Origin: Afifella sp. IM 167
GTDB lineage: Bacteria > Pseudomonadota > Alphaproteobacteria > Rhizobiales > Afifellaceae
Reading direction: 5' to 3'
Assembly: GCF_020144925.1 (NCBI RefSeq)
Contig: NZ_NSLC01000005.1
Location: 124,001-188,000 of the forward strand
DNA length: 64,000 nucleotides
The translations under genes and the position numbers were made by a program. Positions 7,198 to 17,336 of the stretch are shown piece by piece. The notes under the pieces were generated by a model that did not search any database, was not told the DNA's origin, and saw only the letters and a list, made by a program, of their open reading frames with translations. Position 1 is the first letter of the stretch; each line of letters opens with the position of its first letter.

Positions 7198-8829
7198 TTA
7201 GGGCACCCTTTCAGCCCGGCTTTGGGCGGAGTCAATGGGAGGGAGACGTTTTGCGGCACCCTTGGCGACAAATGCGACAAAAAAACAAATTAACAGGTGA
7301 ATTAGGGCGGCGGTACTACCGAGGCGTGCAGCCGCCGGTGCGTCGATCGCCTGCGGCAGGGTGCCGTCGAGGACCGCCTTGTCGCCAAGCGGCCCCCGTT
7401 TCAAAAGTCGTCCATAGGAATCGATGACGGCCGAGATGCCGGTATTGGCGGACCGCACGATCGGCAGGCCTTCCTCGACCGCCCTGACCCGGGCCTGATG
7501 CAGGTGCTGGTAAGGGCCCGGCGTCCTGCCGAACCAGGCATCGTTGGTCACGTTGAGCAGGAAGCCCGGCCGCGTCCCGTCGCCGGCGAGCACCTCGCCC
7601 GGGAAGATGATCTCGTAGCAGATCAGCGGCACGAAGGGCGGCCCGTTCTCAAGCAGGAGGGTGCGCCGGCGCGGACCTGGCGTGAAGCCGCCCCGCACCC
7701 GGGTGAGCTGCTCAAGGCCCAGCCTTTCCAGAACCCCCTGCAACGGAAGATACTCCCCGAACGGCACCAGATGCACCTTGTCATACGCTGCAACGATCGT
7801 GCCAGAATCGTCCACAATATACACGCTATTGAATACAAAACGGCCATCGGGTCCATCTTCCGCACGCGCCGCGCCGGTCACAAGGCGAGCGTTTGCCGGC
7901 AGGATGTCTGCAATCGCCGTGAGGGCGCCCGGCTCCTCCGTCAGCGCGAAGGGAAGGGCGGTCTCGGGCCAGACAAGAAGCGTCCCTTCGGTGAGACCCT
8001 GTCCGTCAACCTCCTCCTGGCTCATCGACAGATAGCGCTCGAAGACGGCCTCCTTGTTTTCCGGAAGCCATTTCTGCGCCTGATCGATGGCGGGCTGCAC
8101 GATCCTGATATGCAAACTGTTGACAGGGTTATCCCGCGATAGCCCAAGCCTGGCAAGGCCGTACCCGGCTAGGCCTAGAAAAAGTGCAACTGCAAGAAGG
8201 CTTGGCAGCAGGCTGTTTCGCCCGCCGATACGAACCAGCGAGGCAGGCGCCGCGAAGATGACGACGGCGAGGAAGCCGAGCGCGTAGACATTGGCCAGCG
8301 ACGCCGATTGCATCATCACGTCGCCGGCCGTCAGCGTGTAGCCGATGGCGTTCCAGGGAAAGCCGGTGAAGAGGTGGCCGCGCAGCCATTCCGCCCCGCC
8401 GATTCCGGCGGCAAGGGCAAAGATGCGCCACGGGGAGGTGGACCACAGAAGCTGGGCGAAGGCGGCGCCGAAGCCCCAGAAGATCGCGAGCCCGGCCGGC
8501 AGGAGCACCACCGCGAAGGGCATCAGCCAGGCAAATTCATCCGCCTCCACCAGAAAGGCGGCGCCGATCCACCAAAGACCGGCGAGGAAATAGCCGAAGC
8601 CGAACCACCAGCCCGCCCCGAAGGAGGAAAGGAGCCTTCCCCCGAGACCCTTCACCCGCACCGATACCGCCCCGTCGAGGAGAAGGACGAGGACCGGCAG
8701 GCTCACCCACAGGAGCGGAAAGAGGAAGAACGGAGGCTGGGCGAAGGCCGAGAGAGCCCCGGCGAGAAGCGCGATGAGCCGGCGCCGCCAGCCCCAGGAC
8801 AGGATGATCGCCTCGAAGAGCTTTTCCAT
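7198..8829 (-). CDS. lnt: Apolipoprotein N-acyltransferase
   Basis: 543 aa. It adds the third acyl chain to the N-terminal cysteine of lipoproteins in the inner membrane. The first 200 residues hold several membrane helices. The nitrilase-like periplasmic domain follows with the catalytic triad Glu289 (VWPETALPF), Lys351 (YDKVHLVPFGEYLPL) and Cys404 (PLICYEIIFPG). A last hydrophobic segment is at the C-terminus. Full family length. It is followed by the XRE regulator on the same strand. Confidence 0.96.
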   Translation of the reverse strand: MEKLFEAIILSWGWRRRLIALLAGALSAFAQPPFFLFPLLWVSLPVLVLLLDGAVSVRVKGLGGRLLSSFGAGWWFGFGYFLAGLWWIGAAFLVEADEFAWLMPFAVVLLPAGLAIFWGFGAAFAQLLWSTSPWRIFALAAGIGGAEWLRGHLFTGFPWNAIGYTLTAGDVMMQSASLANVYALGFLAVVIFAAPASLVRIGGRNSLLPSLLAVALFLGLAGYGLARLGLSRDNPVNSLHIRIVQPAIDQAQKWLPENKEAVFERYLSMSQEEVDGQGLTEGTLLVWPETALPFALTEEPGALTAIADILPANARLVTGAARAEDGPDGRFVFNSVYIVDDSGTIVAAYDKVHLVPFGEYLPLQGVLERLGLEQLTRVRGGFTPGPRRRTLLLENGPPFVPLICYEIIFPGEVLAGDGTRPGFLLNVTNDAWFGRTPGPYQHLHQARVRAVEEGLPIVRSANTGISAVIDSYGRLLKRGPLGDKAVLDGTLPQAIDAPAAARLGSTAALIHLLICFFVAFVAKGAAKRLPPIDSAQSRAERVP

Positions 8830-8951
8830 GGTCCCGAATCGCCTCCCTCAGGCGTGCCCAGCATGACGGCTCGAAGGCACGAAATCAAGCAACCGGCTTT
8901 CCGGTTTTTGCGGCCTTGCCCTGGCCGTCGAAACGCGCAAATCAGAGCCGG

Positions 8952-9929
8952 ATGATGCCCGCTCTCTCCAGCCGTATTCCCTTCTCTTCCCTCGGCGAGA
9001 AGGAGATTCTCGCCCTCGCCATCGCTGCCGAGGAAGAGGACGGACGCATCTATCGCACCTACGCCGAGCGGCTGGCTACCGACTATCCGCGCTCTGCGGC
9101 GATGTTCGACGCGATGGCGCAGGAGGAGGACGAGCATCGTCGCCGCCTGATCGAGCATTTTCGCGCGCGTTTCGGCGAGACGATCCCCCTGATCCGCCGC
9201 GCCGACGTCGCCGGTTTCTACCGCCGCCGGCCGGTCTGGCTGGTTGCGAATCTGAGCCTCGAACGGATCCGCGGCGAGGCGGCCTCCATGGAAAGCGAGG
9301 CGCGGAATTTCTATGAGAAGGCCGCCTCGCGCACCTCCGACGCCGCCACGCGCAAGCTGCTCGGCGATCTTGCGGTGGCCGAGGGCGAGCACCTTGCGAC
9401 CGCCGACCGCCTCGAGGCGGAGCTCTTGCCGCAGGGCGCGCGCGAGGAAGAGGCGGCCGCTGAGCACCGGCGCTTTCTTCTCACCTATGTGCAGCCGGGT
9501 CTTGCCGGGCTCATGGACGGATCGGTCTCCACGCTGGCGCCGATCTTCGCCGCGGCCTTTGCCACCCACGACACCTGGCAGACCTTCCTCGTCGGCCTTG
9601 CCGCGGCCATCGGCGCGGGCATCTCCATGGGCTTTACCGAAGCCGCCTCGGATGACGGCGCGCTCACGGGCCGTGGCTCGCCGCTGAAGCGCGGCATCGC
9701 CTCCGGCGTGATGACGGCCGCGGGCGGGCTCGGCCATGCCCTCCCCTATCTCGTGCCGCATTTCTGGACCGCCACCTCGATCGCCATCGTCATCGTCTTT
9801 ATCGAGCTCTGGACGATCGCCTGGATCCAGAAACGCTACATGGACACCTCCTTCTGGCGCGCGGCTCTCCAGGTTGTGCTCGGCGGCTCGCTCGTCTTCG
9901 CGGCCGGCATCCTGATCGGCAGCGCCTGA
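8952..9929 (+). CDS. mbfA: MbfA-type iron exporter (ferritin-like plus VIT1 fusion)
   Basis: 325 aa. The N-terminal half (about 1-160) is a rubrerythrin/ferritin-like four-helix domain with EEED and EEDEHRR di-iron motifs. The C-terminal half resembles the vacuolar iron transporter VIT1/CCC1 (PGLAGLMDGSVSTLAPIF, then several membrane helices). This is the layout of Bradyrhizobium and Agrobacterium MbfA, an inner-membrane iron exporter protecting against iron and peroxide. In relatives Irr represses it, but I see no clear Irr box in the 120 bp upstream. Two adjacent ATG codons (8952, 8955) could start it. Confidence 0.9.
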   Translation: MMPALSSRIPFSSLGEKEILALAIAAEEEDGRIYRTYAERLATDYPRSAAMFDAMAQEEDEHRRRLIEHFRARFGETIPLIRRADVAGFYRRRPVWLVANLSLERIRGEAASMESEARNFYEKAASRTSDAATRKLLGDLAVAEGEHLATADRLEAELLPQGAREEEAAAEHRRFLLTYVQPGLAGLMDGSVSTLAPIFAAAFATHDTWQTFLVGLAAAIGAGISMGFTEAASDDGALTGRGSPLKRGIASGVMTAAGGLGHALPYLVPHFWTATSIAIVIVFIELWTIAWIQKRYMDTSFWRAALQVVLGGSLVFAAGILIGSA

Positions 9930-9938
9930 CCGTCAGAC

Positions 9939-9956
9939 TGTTGCTGCAGCGCAACA
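9939..9956. promoter_or_regulatory. Inverted repeat with PhaR-like core
   Basis: TGTTGC (9939-9944) and GCAACA (9951-9956) are perfect inverted arms around TGCAGC. The stretch CTGCAGCGCAACA (9944-9956) matches CTGCAGTGCAAGA upstream of phaZ (3528-3540) at 11 of 13 positions and resembles TGC/GCA-rich sites bound by the PHB regulator PhaR. It is 10 bp after the mbfA stop, so a weak terminator is the alternative. Confidence 0.35.
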
Positions 9957-10104
9957 ACTGCATGAATTCGTTGGCGGACTCGGCCTGCAACGGGCGTTTC
10001 CGCCGGCCCGGTCATCTTTCGTTCAGGGATTGTGACGTAGTGCACGGATCAAAGGTAGCGGTTTGGCCAAGGTGGGCTGGTCAGACTAATCCGAGTGAAG
10101 ATCG

Positions 10105-10251
10105 ATGCCGACTTTTACCAAATGGATCCGTCATCTGGGTGAGACCGCCCGGGCCTTCTTTGCACCGACCTACCGGCCGGAGCGCCACTACATGCGCGGC
10201 GCCGGTCCGGCATGTGCAGCCCGCAACCAGCCCCGCATGCCCTCCTTTTGA
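10105..10251 (+). CDS. Possible 48-residue small protein
   Basis: A short reading frame beginning MPTFTKWIRHLGETARAFF, then basic (YRPERHYMRG), ending at 10251. The first 20 residues could form an amphipathic helix. Codon choice fits the neighbouring genes. The ribosome site is weak (GTGAAG). The candidate operator at 9939-9956 lies about 150 bp upstream. It fills an otherwise empty 349-bp gap between mbfA and the hemerythrin gene. No family is recognised; it may be a chance frame. Confidence 0.4.
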   Translation: MPTFTKWIRHLGETARAFFAPTYRPERHYMRGAGPACAARNQPRMPSF

Positions 10252-10278
10252 AGGCAGGGGATTGCCGGACCGTGCATC

Positions 10279-10875
10279 TCACACGACCCCGATTTTCGCC
10301 TCGGTTCGGTCGAGGATGAGCGGCACGATCAGGTCTTCCTCGTCGGCCAGGTGCCGGCGCAGCCCCGTCAGGAAAGCCTGAAGCTCCCCGGCCATGGCTT
10401 CCGCGCTGCGCATCTGCCGGTCGCGATCCTCGCCGAGGGACTGGATGAGAGCCGCGCCGCCTTCGCGCAGCCGCTCCAGGTCGCCGTGGATGATGACGTG
10501 GTCGTTCTCCAGAATCTCGAATCCCCGGATGAGACTGCGCTCCGCCGCCATGAAGGCGGGGAAATAGGCATGGTCCTCGATCTCGTGATGGCCGTGGAGC
10601 TGCTGCAGGAAGAAGCGCATCCGCGGCGCAAAGAAGCTGCGGAACGCTTCCGCCTCGACCCGGCCCTCCTCCAGGTCGCGCGCCGCCGCCGCCAGAATCT
10701 CGGAAAGCTCGCGGAACATGTCGTGGCGCGCCAGCCAGAAGCGCGCCAGCTCGCCGAGGTTCTGGTGCGTCGGCCAGATCTCGCGCGGATATTTCCTGAG
10801 GAGCGCCAGAAGGTCTTCCGGCAGGCGCTCGCGGCGCTTCAGCGACAGATAATCCTCGATCGGGGCGGGGGTCAT
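10279..10875 (-). CDS. Hemerythrin HHE domain protein
   Basis: 198 aa. The hemerythrin-like four-helix domain is shown by HDMFREL (about 51), HGHHEIEDHAYFPAFM (about 94-109), ENDHVIIHGDLERL (about 122-135) and HLADEEDLIVPLIL near the end. These give the His/Asp/Glu set that binds a non-haem di-iron site. Such proteins bind oxygen or sense or buffer NO, iron and oxygen in the cytoplasm. It starts 13 bp after the gpmA stop on the same strand, so it is likely co-transcribed with dapB-gpmA. It faces the MbfA iron exporter. Confidence 0.85.
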   Translation of the reverse strand: MTPAPIEDYLSLKRRERLPEDLLALLRKYPREIWPTHQNLGELARFWLARHDMFRELSEILAAAARDLEEGRVEAEAFRSFFAPRMRFFLQQLHGHHEIEDHAYFPAFMAAERSLIRGFEILENDHVIIHGDLERLREGGAALIQSLGEDRDRQMRSAEAMAGELQAFLTGLRRHLADEEDLIVPLILDRTEAKIGVV

Positions 10876-10888
10876 GTCTTTTGCTCGC

Positions 10889-11521
10889 TCATTCCAGCAC
10901 GAGCTTGCTGGCGACCGTCGTGTCGGCGTTGAGCCGGTAGACGATCGGCACCCCCGTCGCGATCTCCAGCTTCGTCACCGCCTCGGGGCTGAGCCTGTCG
11001 AGCACCATGGCGAGCGAGCGCAGCGAGTTGCCGTGCGCGGAAACGAGGACGCGCCTGCCGTTCATCACGGCGGGCAGGATCTCCATCATGTAATAGGGCC
11101 AGACCCGGGCCCCGGTATCCTTCAGGCTCTCCCCGCCCGGAGGCGGCGTGTCGTAGGAGCGGCGCCACACATGCACCTGCTCCTCGCCCCACTTCTCGCG
11201 CGCATCGTCCTTGTTGAGGCCGGCAAGGTCGCCGTAGTCGCGCTCGTTGAGCGCCTGATCCTCGATGCGCGGCAGCGCGCCTTCGCCGCTTCTGGCGATG
11301 CCCATCTCCTCCAGCATGAGGTCGAGCGTCGTCTGGGCGCGCGTCAGCGCGCTCGTATAGGTGACGTCGAAGGCAAGCCCCGCCTTCTTCAGGAGCCTTC
11401 CCGCCTGGCGTGCTTCGGCCACGCCCTTCTCCGAAAGCCCGGGGTCCTTCCAGCCGGTGAAAAGGTTCTTCAGGTTCCATTCCGACTGGCCGTGGCGAAC
11501 GAGTACGAGAAGGCGGTCCAT
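10889..11521 (-). CDS. gpmA: 2,3-bisphosphoglycerate-dependent phosphoglycerate mutase
   Basis: 210 aa. Interconverts 3- and 2-phosphoglycerate in glycolysis and gluconeogenesis. The phospho-acceptor His10 lies in [23 protein letters not shown], the [13 protein letters not shown] block and the second catalytic histidine in [10 protein letters not shown] all fit. It is slightly shorter than E. coli GpmA (250 aa), as usual in alphaproteobacteria. It lies between dapB (30 bp upstream) and the hemerythrin gene; in many Rhizobiales gpmA also directly follows dapB. Confidence 0.95.
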   Translation of the reverse strand: MDRLLVLVRHGQSEWNLKNLFTGWKDPGLSEKGVAEARQAGRLLKKAGLAFDVTYTSALTRAQTTLDLMLEEMGIARSGEGALPRIEDQALNERDYGDLAGLNKDDAREKWGEEQVHVWRRSYDTPPPGGESLKDTGARVWPYYMMEILPAVMNGRRVLVSAHGNSLRSLAMVLDRLSPEAVTKLEIATGVPIVYRLNADTTVASKLVLE

Positions 11522-11551
11522 GGCGTCTCCGGGAAGGTGAAAGGGCTGATT

Positions 11552-12361
11552 TCAGTGAAGGCCGAGCACGTCCGCCATATGATAGAGCCCCGGCTTCTTG
11601 TCGAAAGCCCACAGCGCCGCTTTCAGCGCGCCGCGCGTATAGATGCTGCGGTCGAGCGCGTGATGGGCGATCTCGATCCACTCGCCCTCGCCGGCGAAGA
11701 TGACGGAATGCTCGCCGACGACGGAGCCGCCCCTCAAGGTGGCAAAGCCGATCGCCCCCTCCGGCCGCGGCCCGGTCACCCCGTCGCGCACCCGCACCGA
11801 ATTCTCGGCAAGCGCGATGTCGCGTCCCTCCGCCGCCGCCTCGCCGAGGAGGAGGGCGGTGCCCGACGGCGCATCGACCTTGTGGCGGTGGTGCATTTCC
11901 AGCACCTCGATATCGAATTCCGGCCCGAGAGCGGCCGCCGCGCGCCGCACCAGGCCGGCGACGAGATTGACGCCGAGGCTCATATTGCCGGATTTCACGA
12001 TGCGGCAGTGGCGCGACGCGGCGCGGAAGGTCTGCTCGTGCTCGGGCCCAAGGCCGGTCGTGCCGATGACGTGGACGATGCGCGCCTGTGCGGCGAGCTC
12101 GCTGAAGGCGAGGCTTGCCTGCGGCGTGGTGAAGTCGATCAGGGCGTCGCACTGGGCGAGGACGGCAAGCGCGTCGTCGGAGACGGTGACGCCCGCTTCC
12201 GCCGCGCCCGCCAGGACACCCGCATCGGCGCCGATGCAATCGGCGCCCTCGCGGTCGAGCGCGCCGACCAGCTTGAGTTCGGGATGGGCAAGCGTCGCGG
12301 CGATCAGCGCCTTCCCCATGCGCCCGCCGGCGCCTGCAACGACGGTTCTGAGCTCGGCCAA
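11552..12361 (-). CDS. dapB: 4-hydroxy-tetrahydrodipicolinate reductase
   Basis: 269 aa. NAD(P)H-dependent step of the diaminopimelate/lysine pathway. The nucleotide-binding GAGGRMG is at residues 10-16. The catalytic and substrate-binding block [20 protein letters not shown] lies near 155-175. The apparent start is TTG, preceded by AAGGAGAGA with good spacing; no ATG gives a better fit. First gene of an apparent dapB-gpmA-hemerythrin unit. Confidence 0.96.
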   Translation of the reverse strand: MAELRTVVAGAGGRMGKALIAATLAHPELKLVGALDREGADCIGADAGVLAGAAEAGVTVSDDALAVLAQCDALIDFTTPQASLAFSELAAQARIVHVIGTTGLGPEHEQTFRAASRHCRIVKSGNMSLGVNLVAGLVRRAAAALGPEFDIEVLEMHHRHKVDAPSGTALLLGEAAAEGRDIALAENSVRVRDGVTGPRPEGAIGFATLRGGSVVGEHSVIFAGEGEWIEIAHHALDRSIYTRGALKAALWAFDKKPGLYHMADVLGLH

Positions 12362-12434
12362 TTCTCTCTCCTTGCGCCTTCGCGCCGGCTATAGCACGAA
12401 GCGCCGCCGCGGCCAGAGGGGCCTTGGAACGACC

Positions 12435-13658
12435 TCAGACCGTGACGGGCCGGAGCTGCGAAAGGGCCGGGCTTTCGCCGCCCGCCTCCCGTTCTTCCGC
12501 GCGCACCCGCGCCATCAGCCCGATGGCGAGCGCCAGGAGCACCGGCGGGCCGGCGGAGACGCCCGCGAGCGTCGTCGCGCCGTTGACGAATGAAAGGCTC
12601 GCGGCCAGCAGGAGCACGATGGAGAAAAGCGGCCCCGGTGCGCTCTCCCGTTCCTTGCCGAGATAGAGCCAGAGGGCGACGAAGGTCGGGGCGGCGAGGT
12701 CGTAGAAGAGGACGTAGGGCGAGAACAGATAGGTCGCCACGACGAGCATCGCCGCCTTGGTGTCCCAGCGTGCTCGCGACAGCGTCGTGCGAATGAGGGC
12801 GAGCACGGCCAGGACGCTGACGACGGCCTGCATAGCCGCCGCCTGGGCAATCGGGATGTCGCCGTAGCGCGCCGCGCCGAAGGTGCTCAGCTGCACGCTG
12901 AGGAAGGACTTGCTGGCCGTGCGCAGGATATCGCCGTTCGGGCCCTCCATGCCGAAGAAAAACGCCCGCCAGGGCTCGATGCCGAAGGCGGCGATGGAAA
13001 GGCCGGCGAGCGCTAGCGCCGTCGCCGAGGCGACCGCGATCACCAGCCAGCGCCGCTCCAGAAGGAGGACGAGCGGGATCAGCACGCCGAACTGTGGCTT
13101 GACGGTGAGGATGCCGAGCAGGATGCCGGCGACGATCGGCTTCCTGTCCCACCAGTAGATGGAGCCGATCATCAGCGCCCCGACGATGAAGGCCGTCTGG
13201 CCGACGAGGACGCCGAGGATGCTCACCGGCGCCATGATCAGCCAGAAGACGATCTCGCGTCCGCCCCAGGTCTTCGCGGCGACGAAGATGAAGGCGGTAA
13301 GGCTCGCTCCCATGAAGAGCGCGTAGGCCACCATGTAGGGGAGGGCGCCGAGGGGCCAGATGAAGAAGAGGAAGTGCGGCGGATAAAGCCAGCGCACGCC
13401 GAAATCGCTGCCGTAGATGTCCTGCAGCGCCGCCGAATATTGCGCCGCGTCGAAGAGCTGCGCCGCCTGGCCCTTCAGCACCATCAGCGAGGCGACGTAG
13501 AAATTGACGAAGTCGCCGCCGCCGGGATGGTTGGTCGAATAGACCTCTCCGGTCCGGTTGATCCATTCCGTCAGGATGCCGCGCGGAAAGCCGGCAAGCG
13601 ACAGGCCGAAGGCGAAGATCAGCCAGAAGCGTCGGTCGTTGAGGATCTTGAACTGCAT
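12435..13658 (-). CDS. GT87-type membrane glycosyltransferase (DUF2029)
   Basis: 407 aa multi-pass inner-membrane protein. After the first helix comes GGGDFVNFYVASLMVLKG, with the acidic residue in the first periplasmic loop that serves GT-C catalysis, then YPPHFLFFIWPL, typical of the DUF2029/GT87 family. Members use polyprenyl-phosphate sugars, with mannose in actinobacteria. The acceptor here is unknown. The next gene upstream on the same strand, 35 bp away, is a PAP2 phosphatase, so a joint role in envelope glycolipids is inferred. Confidence 0.8.
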   Translation of the reverse strand: MQFKILNDRRFWLIFAFGLSLAGFPRGILTEWINRTGEVYSTNHPGGGDFVNFYVASLMVLKGQAAQLFDAAQYSAALQDIYGSDFGVRWLYPPHFLFFIWPLGALPYMVAYALFMGASLTAFIFVAAKTWGGREIVFWLIMAPVSILGVLVGQTAFIVGALMIGSIYWWDRKPIVAGILLGILTVKPQFGVLIPLVLLLERRWLVIAVASATALALAGLSIAAFGIEPWRAFFFGMEGPNGDILRTASKSFLSVQLSTFGAARYGDIPIAQAAAMQAVVSVLAVLALIRTTLSRARWDTKAAMLVVATYLFSPYVLFYDLAAPTFVALWLYLGKERESAPGPLFSIVLLLAASLSFVNGATTLAGVSAGPPVLLALAIGLMARVRAEEREAGGESPALSQLRPVTV

Positions 13659-13693
13659 TGGCTCACTCTTGGGGCGGAGGCCTTGATGTTCGG

Positions 13694-14689
13694 TCAGGCG
13701 GGCACTCGCTCCGCCGGCTCGGCTGCTTGCGGACGCCGCGTGGCGCGAGCGGATGGTGTCTCGGTATCTTTGCCCGCCCGGTCGGCGGGGCTTTGTGTCC
13801 GCCGGCGTGACGGCAACCGGTCAAGAGCCACGAAGGTGGCAAAGCCCAGCGCGACGCCGGCGATGGTGTCGACGAGAAAGTGGCCGCCATGGCTCGGCGT
13901 GGAGGCGATGAGGAGGAGATTGAGCGGGACGAGAAAGATGCCGAAATAGGGAACCCGCAGCGACGAGCGGGCGAAGAGGACACCCATCGCCGCGTGCACG
14001 GATGGAAAGACGAGAAGGCCCTGGAAGGCGTCCGCCCGATAGACCGCAAAGCTGCCCGCCCGCAGATCGTCGATGGCCGGGATGTAGCCGAGCAGCATGT
14101 TGAGGTCGATATGGGCAAGATCGCCCGGGCCGAAGCCGGCGGCGACATAGGCGCCGTAGCTCGGCACGAACACCGCGATGAAGCTCGCGACCGTGACGAT
14201 GAGGAGATAGCCGAGCGTGAAGCGGAGCGCCTCCGAAAGGCCGCAGAAGGCGCCGAGCACGAACGGGACCAGCATCACCTGCCAGACGAACAGGTTGTAG
14301 GCATAGGCGAGGATGGCGGAAAGAACCGGCTGGGCGCCGACGAAGTGCACCCAGGCCGAGAAGTCGAAGCCGATCGCCCGGTCCGCCGCCATCAGGGCGT
14401 CGTCGGCCAGCGGCCCGCCTGCCGAGACCGCGCCATAGGTGAGCGGCACGGTAAGCTGCACCGCAAGCCCGATCGCCGCGACACCCAAGAGTCCGGCCGA
14501 GAGCTTGTGCATGCCGAACCGGCGCACCAGCAACGCGATGGCGGCGAATAGCGCCGCCGGCACCATCGCTCGCCCGAGAGCCGAAAAGCTGAAGCCGAAA
14601 TGGACATTCAGAAGTACTGCGACATTCACGACCGCGATGCCGGCGATGCTGGCAAGGAAGATGCGCTGGATCGGCGTGTTACTGGGCAT
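13694..14689 (-). CDS. PAP2-superfamily membrane phosphatase
   Basis: 331 aa with about six hydrophobic segments. The phosphatase motifs [12 protein letters not shown] (about 225) and [20 protein letters not shown] (about 265) fit the C2 and C3 boxes of PAP2 enzymes, with the two catalytic histidines. The N-terminal half resembles the inositolphosphotransferase-like PAP2 subgroup. The tail after residue 300 is polar and low-complexity. It is likely co-transcribed with the GT87 gene. Substrates could be lipid phosphates or polyprenyl pyrophosphate. Confidence 0.85.
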   Translation of the reverse strand: MPSNTPIQRIFLASIAGIAVVNVAVLLNVHFGFSFSALGRAMVPAALFAAIALLVRRFGMHKLSAGLLGVAAIGLAVQLTVPLTYGAVSAGGPLADDALMAADRAIGFDFSAWVHFVGAQPVLSAILAYAYNLFVWQVMLVPFVLGAFCGLSEALRFTLGYLLIVTVASFIAVFVPSYGAYVAAGFGPGDLAHIDLNMLLGYIPAIDDLRAGSFAVYRADAFQGLLVFPSVHAAMGVLFARSSLRVPYFGIFLVPLNLLLIASTPSHGGHFLVDTIAGVALGFATFVALDRLPSRRRTQSPADRAGKDTETPSARATRRPQAAEPAERVPA

Positions 14690-14871
14690 GTGCGAAAATA
14701 TCCCGCGACCGGTCCGGCCAGTCCGCGGCCAAAACCTATAGGCGAGGCCTTGCCGGAAGGTTTACGCCGGTGCCCCGATGGCGTTGCCCGAGCTTTCGAT
14801 CGAGCTTTGGCCAAGCTTTCGAAGGACTCGCCGCTTGCGCGCGCCCGCCGCCATGCTACATGCGCGCTTCA

Positions 14872-16674
14872 ATGGCTGACCTCTCACATATCCGCAATTT
14901 CGCGATCATCGCGCATATCGACCACGGCAAGTCGACGCTGGCCGACCGTCTCATCCAGATGACCGGCACGCTGCCGGCGCGCGAGATGAAGGAACAGCTG
15001 CTCGATTCCATGGATATCGAGCGCGAGCGCGGCATCACCATCAAGGCGCAGACCGTGCATCTGCGCTACACGGCCAAGAACGGCGAGGAATACCACCTCA
15101 ACCTCATCGACACGCCCGGCCATGTCGATTTCGCCTATGAGGTGAACCGCTCCCTTTATGCCTGCGAGGGCTCGCTCCTCGTCGTCGACGCCTCCCAGGG
15201 CGTGGAGGCGCAGACGCTCGCCAACGTCTATCAGGCGATTGAGGTCGACCACGAGATCGTCCCCGTGCTGAACAAGGTCGATCTGCCGGCGGCCGAGCCG
15301 GAGCGCGTGCGCGAGCAGATCGAGGAGGTGATCGGCCTCGACGCCTCGAACGCGGTGATGATCTCCGCCAAGACAGGCCTCGGCATCGAGGATGTGCTGG
15401 AGGCGATCGTCACCCGCCTGCCGCCGCCCAAGGGCAACGCCGATGCGCCGCTGAAGGCGCTTCTCGTCGATTCCTGGTACGATCCCTATCTCGGCGTCGT
15501 CGTGCTGGTGCGGGTGATCGACGGCTTCCTCCGGGAAGGCCAGATGATCCGCATGATGGGCACCGGCGCCCGCTACGAGGTCAATCAGGTCGGCATGTTC
15601 TCCCCCAAGATGGTGGAGACCGGCGAGCTTCCGCCGGGCGAGATCGGCTTCCTTACCGCCTCCATCAAGGAAGTGGCCGATACCGCCGTCGGCGACACCA
15701 TCACCGAGGACAAGCGCCCGACAGAAAAGCCGCTGCCCGATTTTCGGCCCGCCGTGCCGGTGGTCTTTTGCGGTCTCTTTCCGGTCGATGCGGCCGATTT
15801 CGAGGATCTGCGGGCCGCCATGGGCAGGCTGCGGCTCAACGACGCCTCTTTCAGCTACGAGATGGAGACCTCGGCGGCGCTCGGCTTCGGCTTCCGCTGC
15901 GGCTTCCTCGGCCTGTTGCATCTGGAGATCATCCAGGAGCGGCTGACGCGCGAATTCGACCTCGATCTGATCGCCACGGCCCCCTCCGTCGTCTACCAGA
16001 TCAGCCTGACGGACGGCGAGGAGATCGAGCTCCACAACCCGGCCGACATGCCCGATCAGGTGCGCATCTCGGAGATCCGCGAGCCCTGGATCCGCGCCAC
16101 CATCCTGACGCCGGACGAATATCTCGGCGGCGTCCTCAAGCTCTGCCAGGACCGGCGTGGCATCCAGCAGGGGCTCACCTATGTGGGCCAGCGCGCCATG
16201 CTGGAATACGACCTGCCGCTGAACGAGGTGGTCTTCGATTTCTACGACCGGCTGAAATCGATCTCCAAGGGCTATGCCAGCTTCGACTACCACATCACCG
16301 GCTATCAGCCGGGCGACCTCGTCAAGATGTCGATCCTCGTCAACGCCGAGCCGGTCGATGCCCTGTCGATGCTCGTCCACCGCTCGCAGGCCGACCGGCG
16401 CGGCCGCGCCCTCTGCGAGAAGCTGAAGGACCTCATCCCCCGCCATCTCTTCAAGATCCCGATCCAGGCCTCCATCGGCGGCAAGGTGATCGCCCGAGAG
16501 ACGATCTCCGCCCTCCGCAAGGACGTCACCGCCAAGTGCTACGGCGGCGACATCACCAGAAAGCGCAAGCTTCTGGACAAGCAGAAGGAGGGCAAGAAGA
16601 AGATGCGCCAGTTCGGCAAGGTGGAGATCCCGCAGGAAGCCTTCATCCAGGCGCTGAAGATGAGCGACGGATAG
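14872..16674 (+). CDS. lepA: Elongation factor 4 (back-translocating GTPase LepA)
   Basis: 600 aa, the normal family length. The G1 motif AHIDHGKST is at residues 14-22, followed by the switch region [21 protein letters not shown] and [10 protein letters not shown]. The LepA-specific C-terminal domain includes [16 protein letters not shown] near the end. It acts on stalled ribosomes in the cytoplasm. The start MADLSHI at 14872 is preferred; an in-frame ATG four codons upstream (14860) is possible. Its last 18 bp recur at 17549-17566. Confidence 0.97.
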   Translation: MADLSHIRNFAIIAHIDHGKSTLADRLIQMTGTLPAREMKEQLLDSMDIERERGITIKAQTVHLRYTAKNGEEYHLNLIDTPGHVDFAYEVNRSLYACEGSLLVVDASQGVEAQTLANVYQAIEVDHEIVPVLNKVDLPAAEPERVREQIEEVIGLDASNAVMISAKTGLGIEDVLEAIVTRLPPPKGNADAPLKALLVDSWYDPYLGVVVLVRVIDGFLREGQMIRMMGTGARYEVNQVGMFSPKMVETGELPPGEIGFLTASIKEVADTAVGDTITEDKRPTEKPLPDFRPAVPVVFCGLFPVDAADFEDLRAAMGRLRLNDASFSYEMETSAALGFGFRCGFLGLLHLEIIQERLTREFDLDLIATAPSVVYQISLTDGEEIELHNPADMPDQVRISEIREPWIRATILTPDEYLGGVLKLCQDRRGIQQGLTYVGQRAMLEYDLPLNEVVFDFYDRLKSISKGYASFDYHITGYQPGDLVKMSILVNAEPVDALSMLVHRSQADRRGRALCEKLKDLIPRHLFKIPIQASIGGKVIARETISALRKDVTAKCYGGDITRKRKLLDKQKEGKKKMRQFGKVEIPQEAFIQALKMSDG

Positions 16675-16688
16675 GCTGACGGCACGCT

Positions 16689-17312
16689 CTATCTGGTCGC
16701 GATCGCCGCGGCCGCACCGCCGAGGAAGAGGGCGCTGATCCGGTTGACGATGCGGCGGGCCGCCGGCTTCTGCAGGAAACGCCGCGCCTGGCCGGCAAGC
16801 GCGATATAGCTGAGATCGATTGCGGCGAGCACGAGGAGAAGGGTGAGCGAAAGCTCCCCCCATCCGCCGAGGCTGAGACCTTCGAGATCGAAGAGGTTGG
16901 GCAAGAGGGCGAGATAGAAGACCATGATCTTCGGATTGCCCATCGTCACGGCGAAGCCCGCGAAGAACATTTTGAGAGCCGAACCGCGCGGCGATGGCGT
17001 GCCAGGCTCCGGTTCCGCCCTGGCTGGCGCATTCCACATCCTGAAGGCGAGATAGACGAGATAGGCGGCGCCCGCGAACTTCACGAGCGCGAAGGCCCAG
17101 AAGAAGCTCTTCGCGAGTGTCGCAAGGCCGAAGACGGCCGCGGCGAGCCACAGAACCTCTCCGATCCACATCGCTGCCGCAAAAGGCAGCACGTCGCGCC
17201 AGCCCCGGGTCAGAACGCGCGAAACGAGGGCCGTGACGCTCGGCCCCGGCGTGCCGGCATTGACGAGAATGGCGCCCGCAAAAAGCGTGAGGGTCAGGGG
17301 GTCAAGGAGCAT
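16689..17312 (-). CDS. LysE/RhtB family amino-acid exporter
   Basis: 207 aa with about six membrane segments. The N-terminus contains NAGTPGPSVTALVSRVLTRG, matching the conserved N-terminal PGP block of LysE/RhtB exporters. GNPKIMVFYLALLPNLF near residue 130 is the second family block. The substrate is probably an amino acid or derivative, not determinable here. Convergent with lepA, with 14 bp between the stops. Confidence 0.88.
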   Translation of the reverse strand: MLLDPLTLTLFAGAILVNAGTPGPSVTALVSRVLTRGWRDVLPFAAAMWIGEVLWLAAAVFGLATLAKSFFWAFALVKFAGAAYLVYLAFRMWNAPARAEPEPGTPSPRGSALKMFFAGFAVTMGNPKIMVFYLALLPNLFDLEGLSLGGWGELSLTLLLVLAAIDLSYIALAGQARRFLQKPAARRIVNRISALFLGGAAAAIATR

Positions 17313-17336
17313 TCGATCTCAGAGCCATGGAAGGAC

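Noticed and set aside
8830-8951. Irr box expected upstream of mbfA
   Set aside because: No TTTAGAA-like palindrome is present in the 122 bp.
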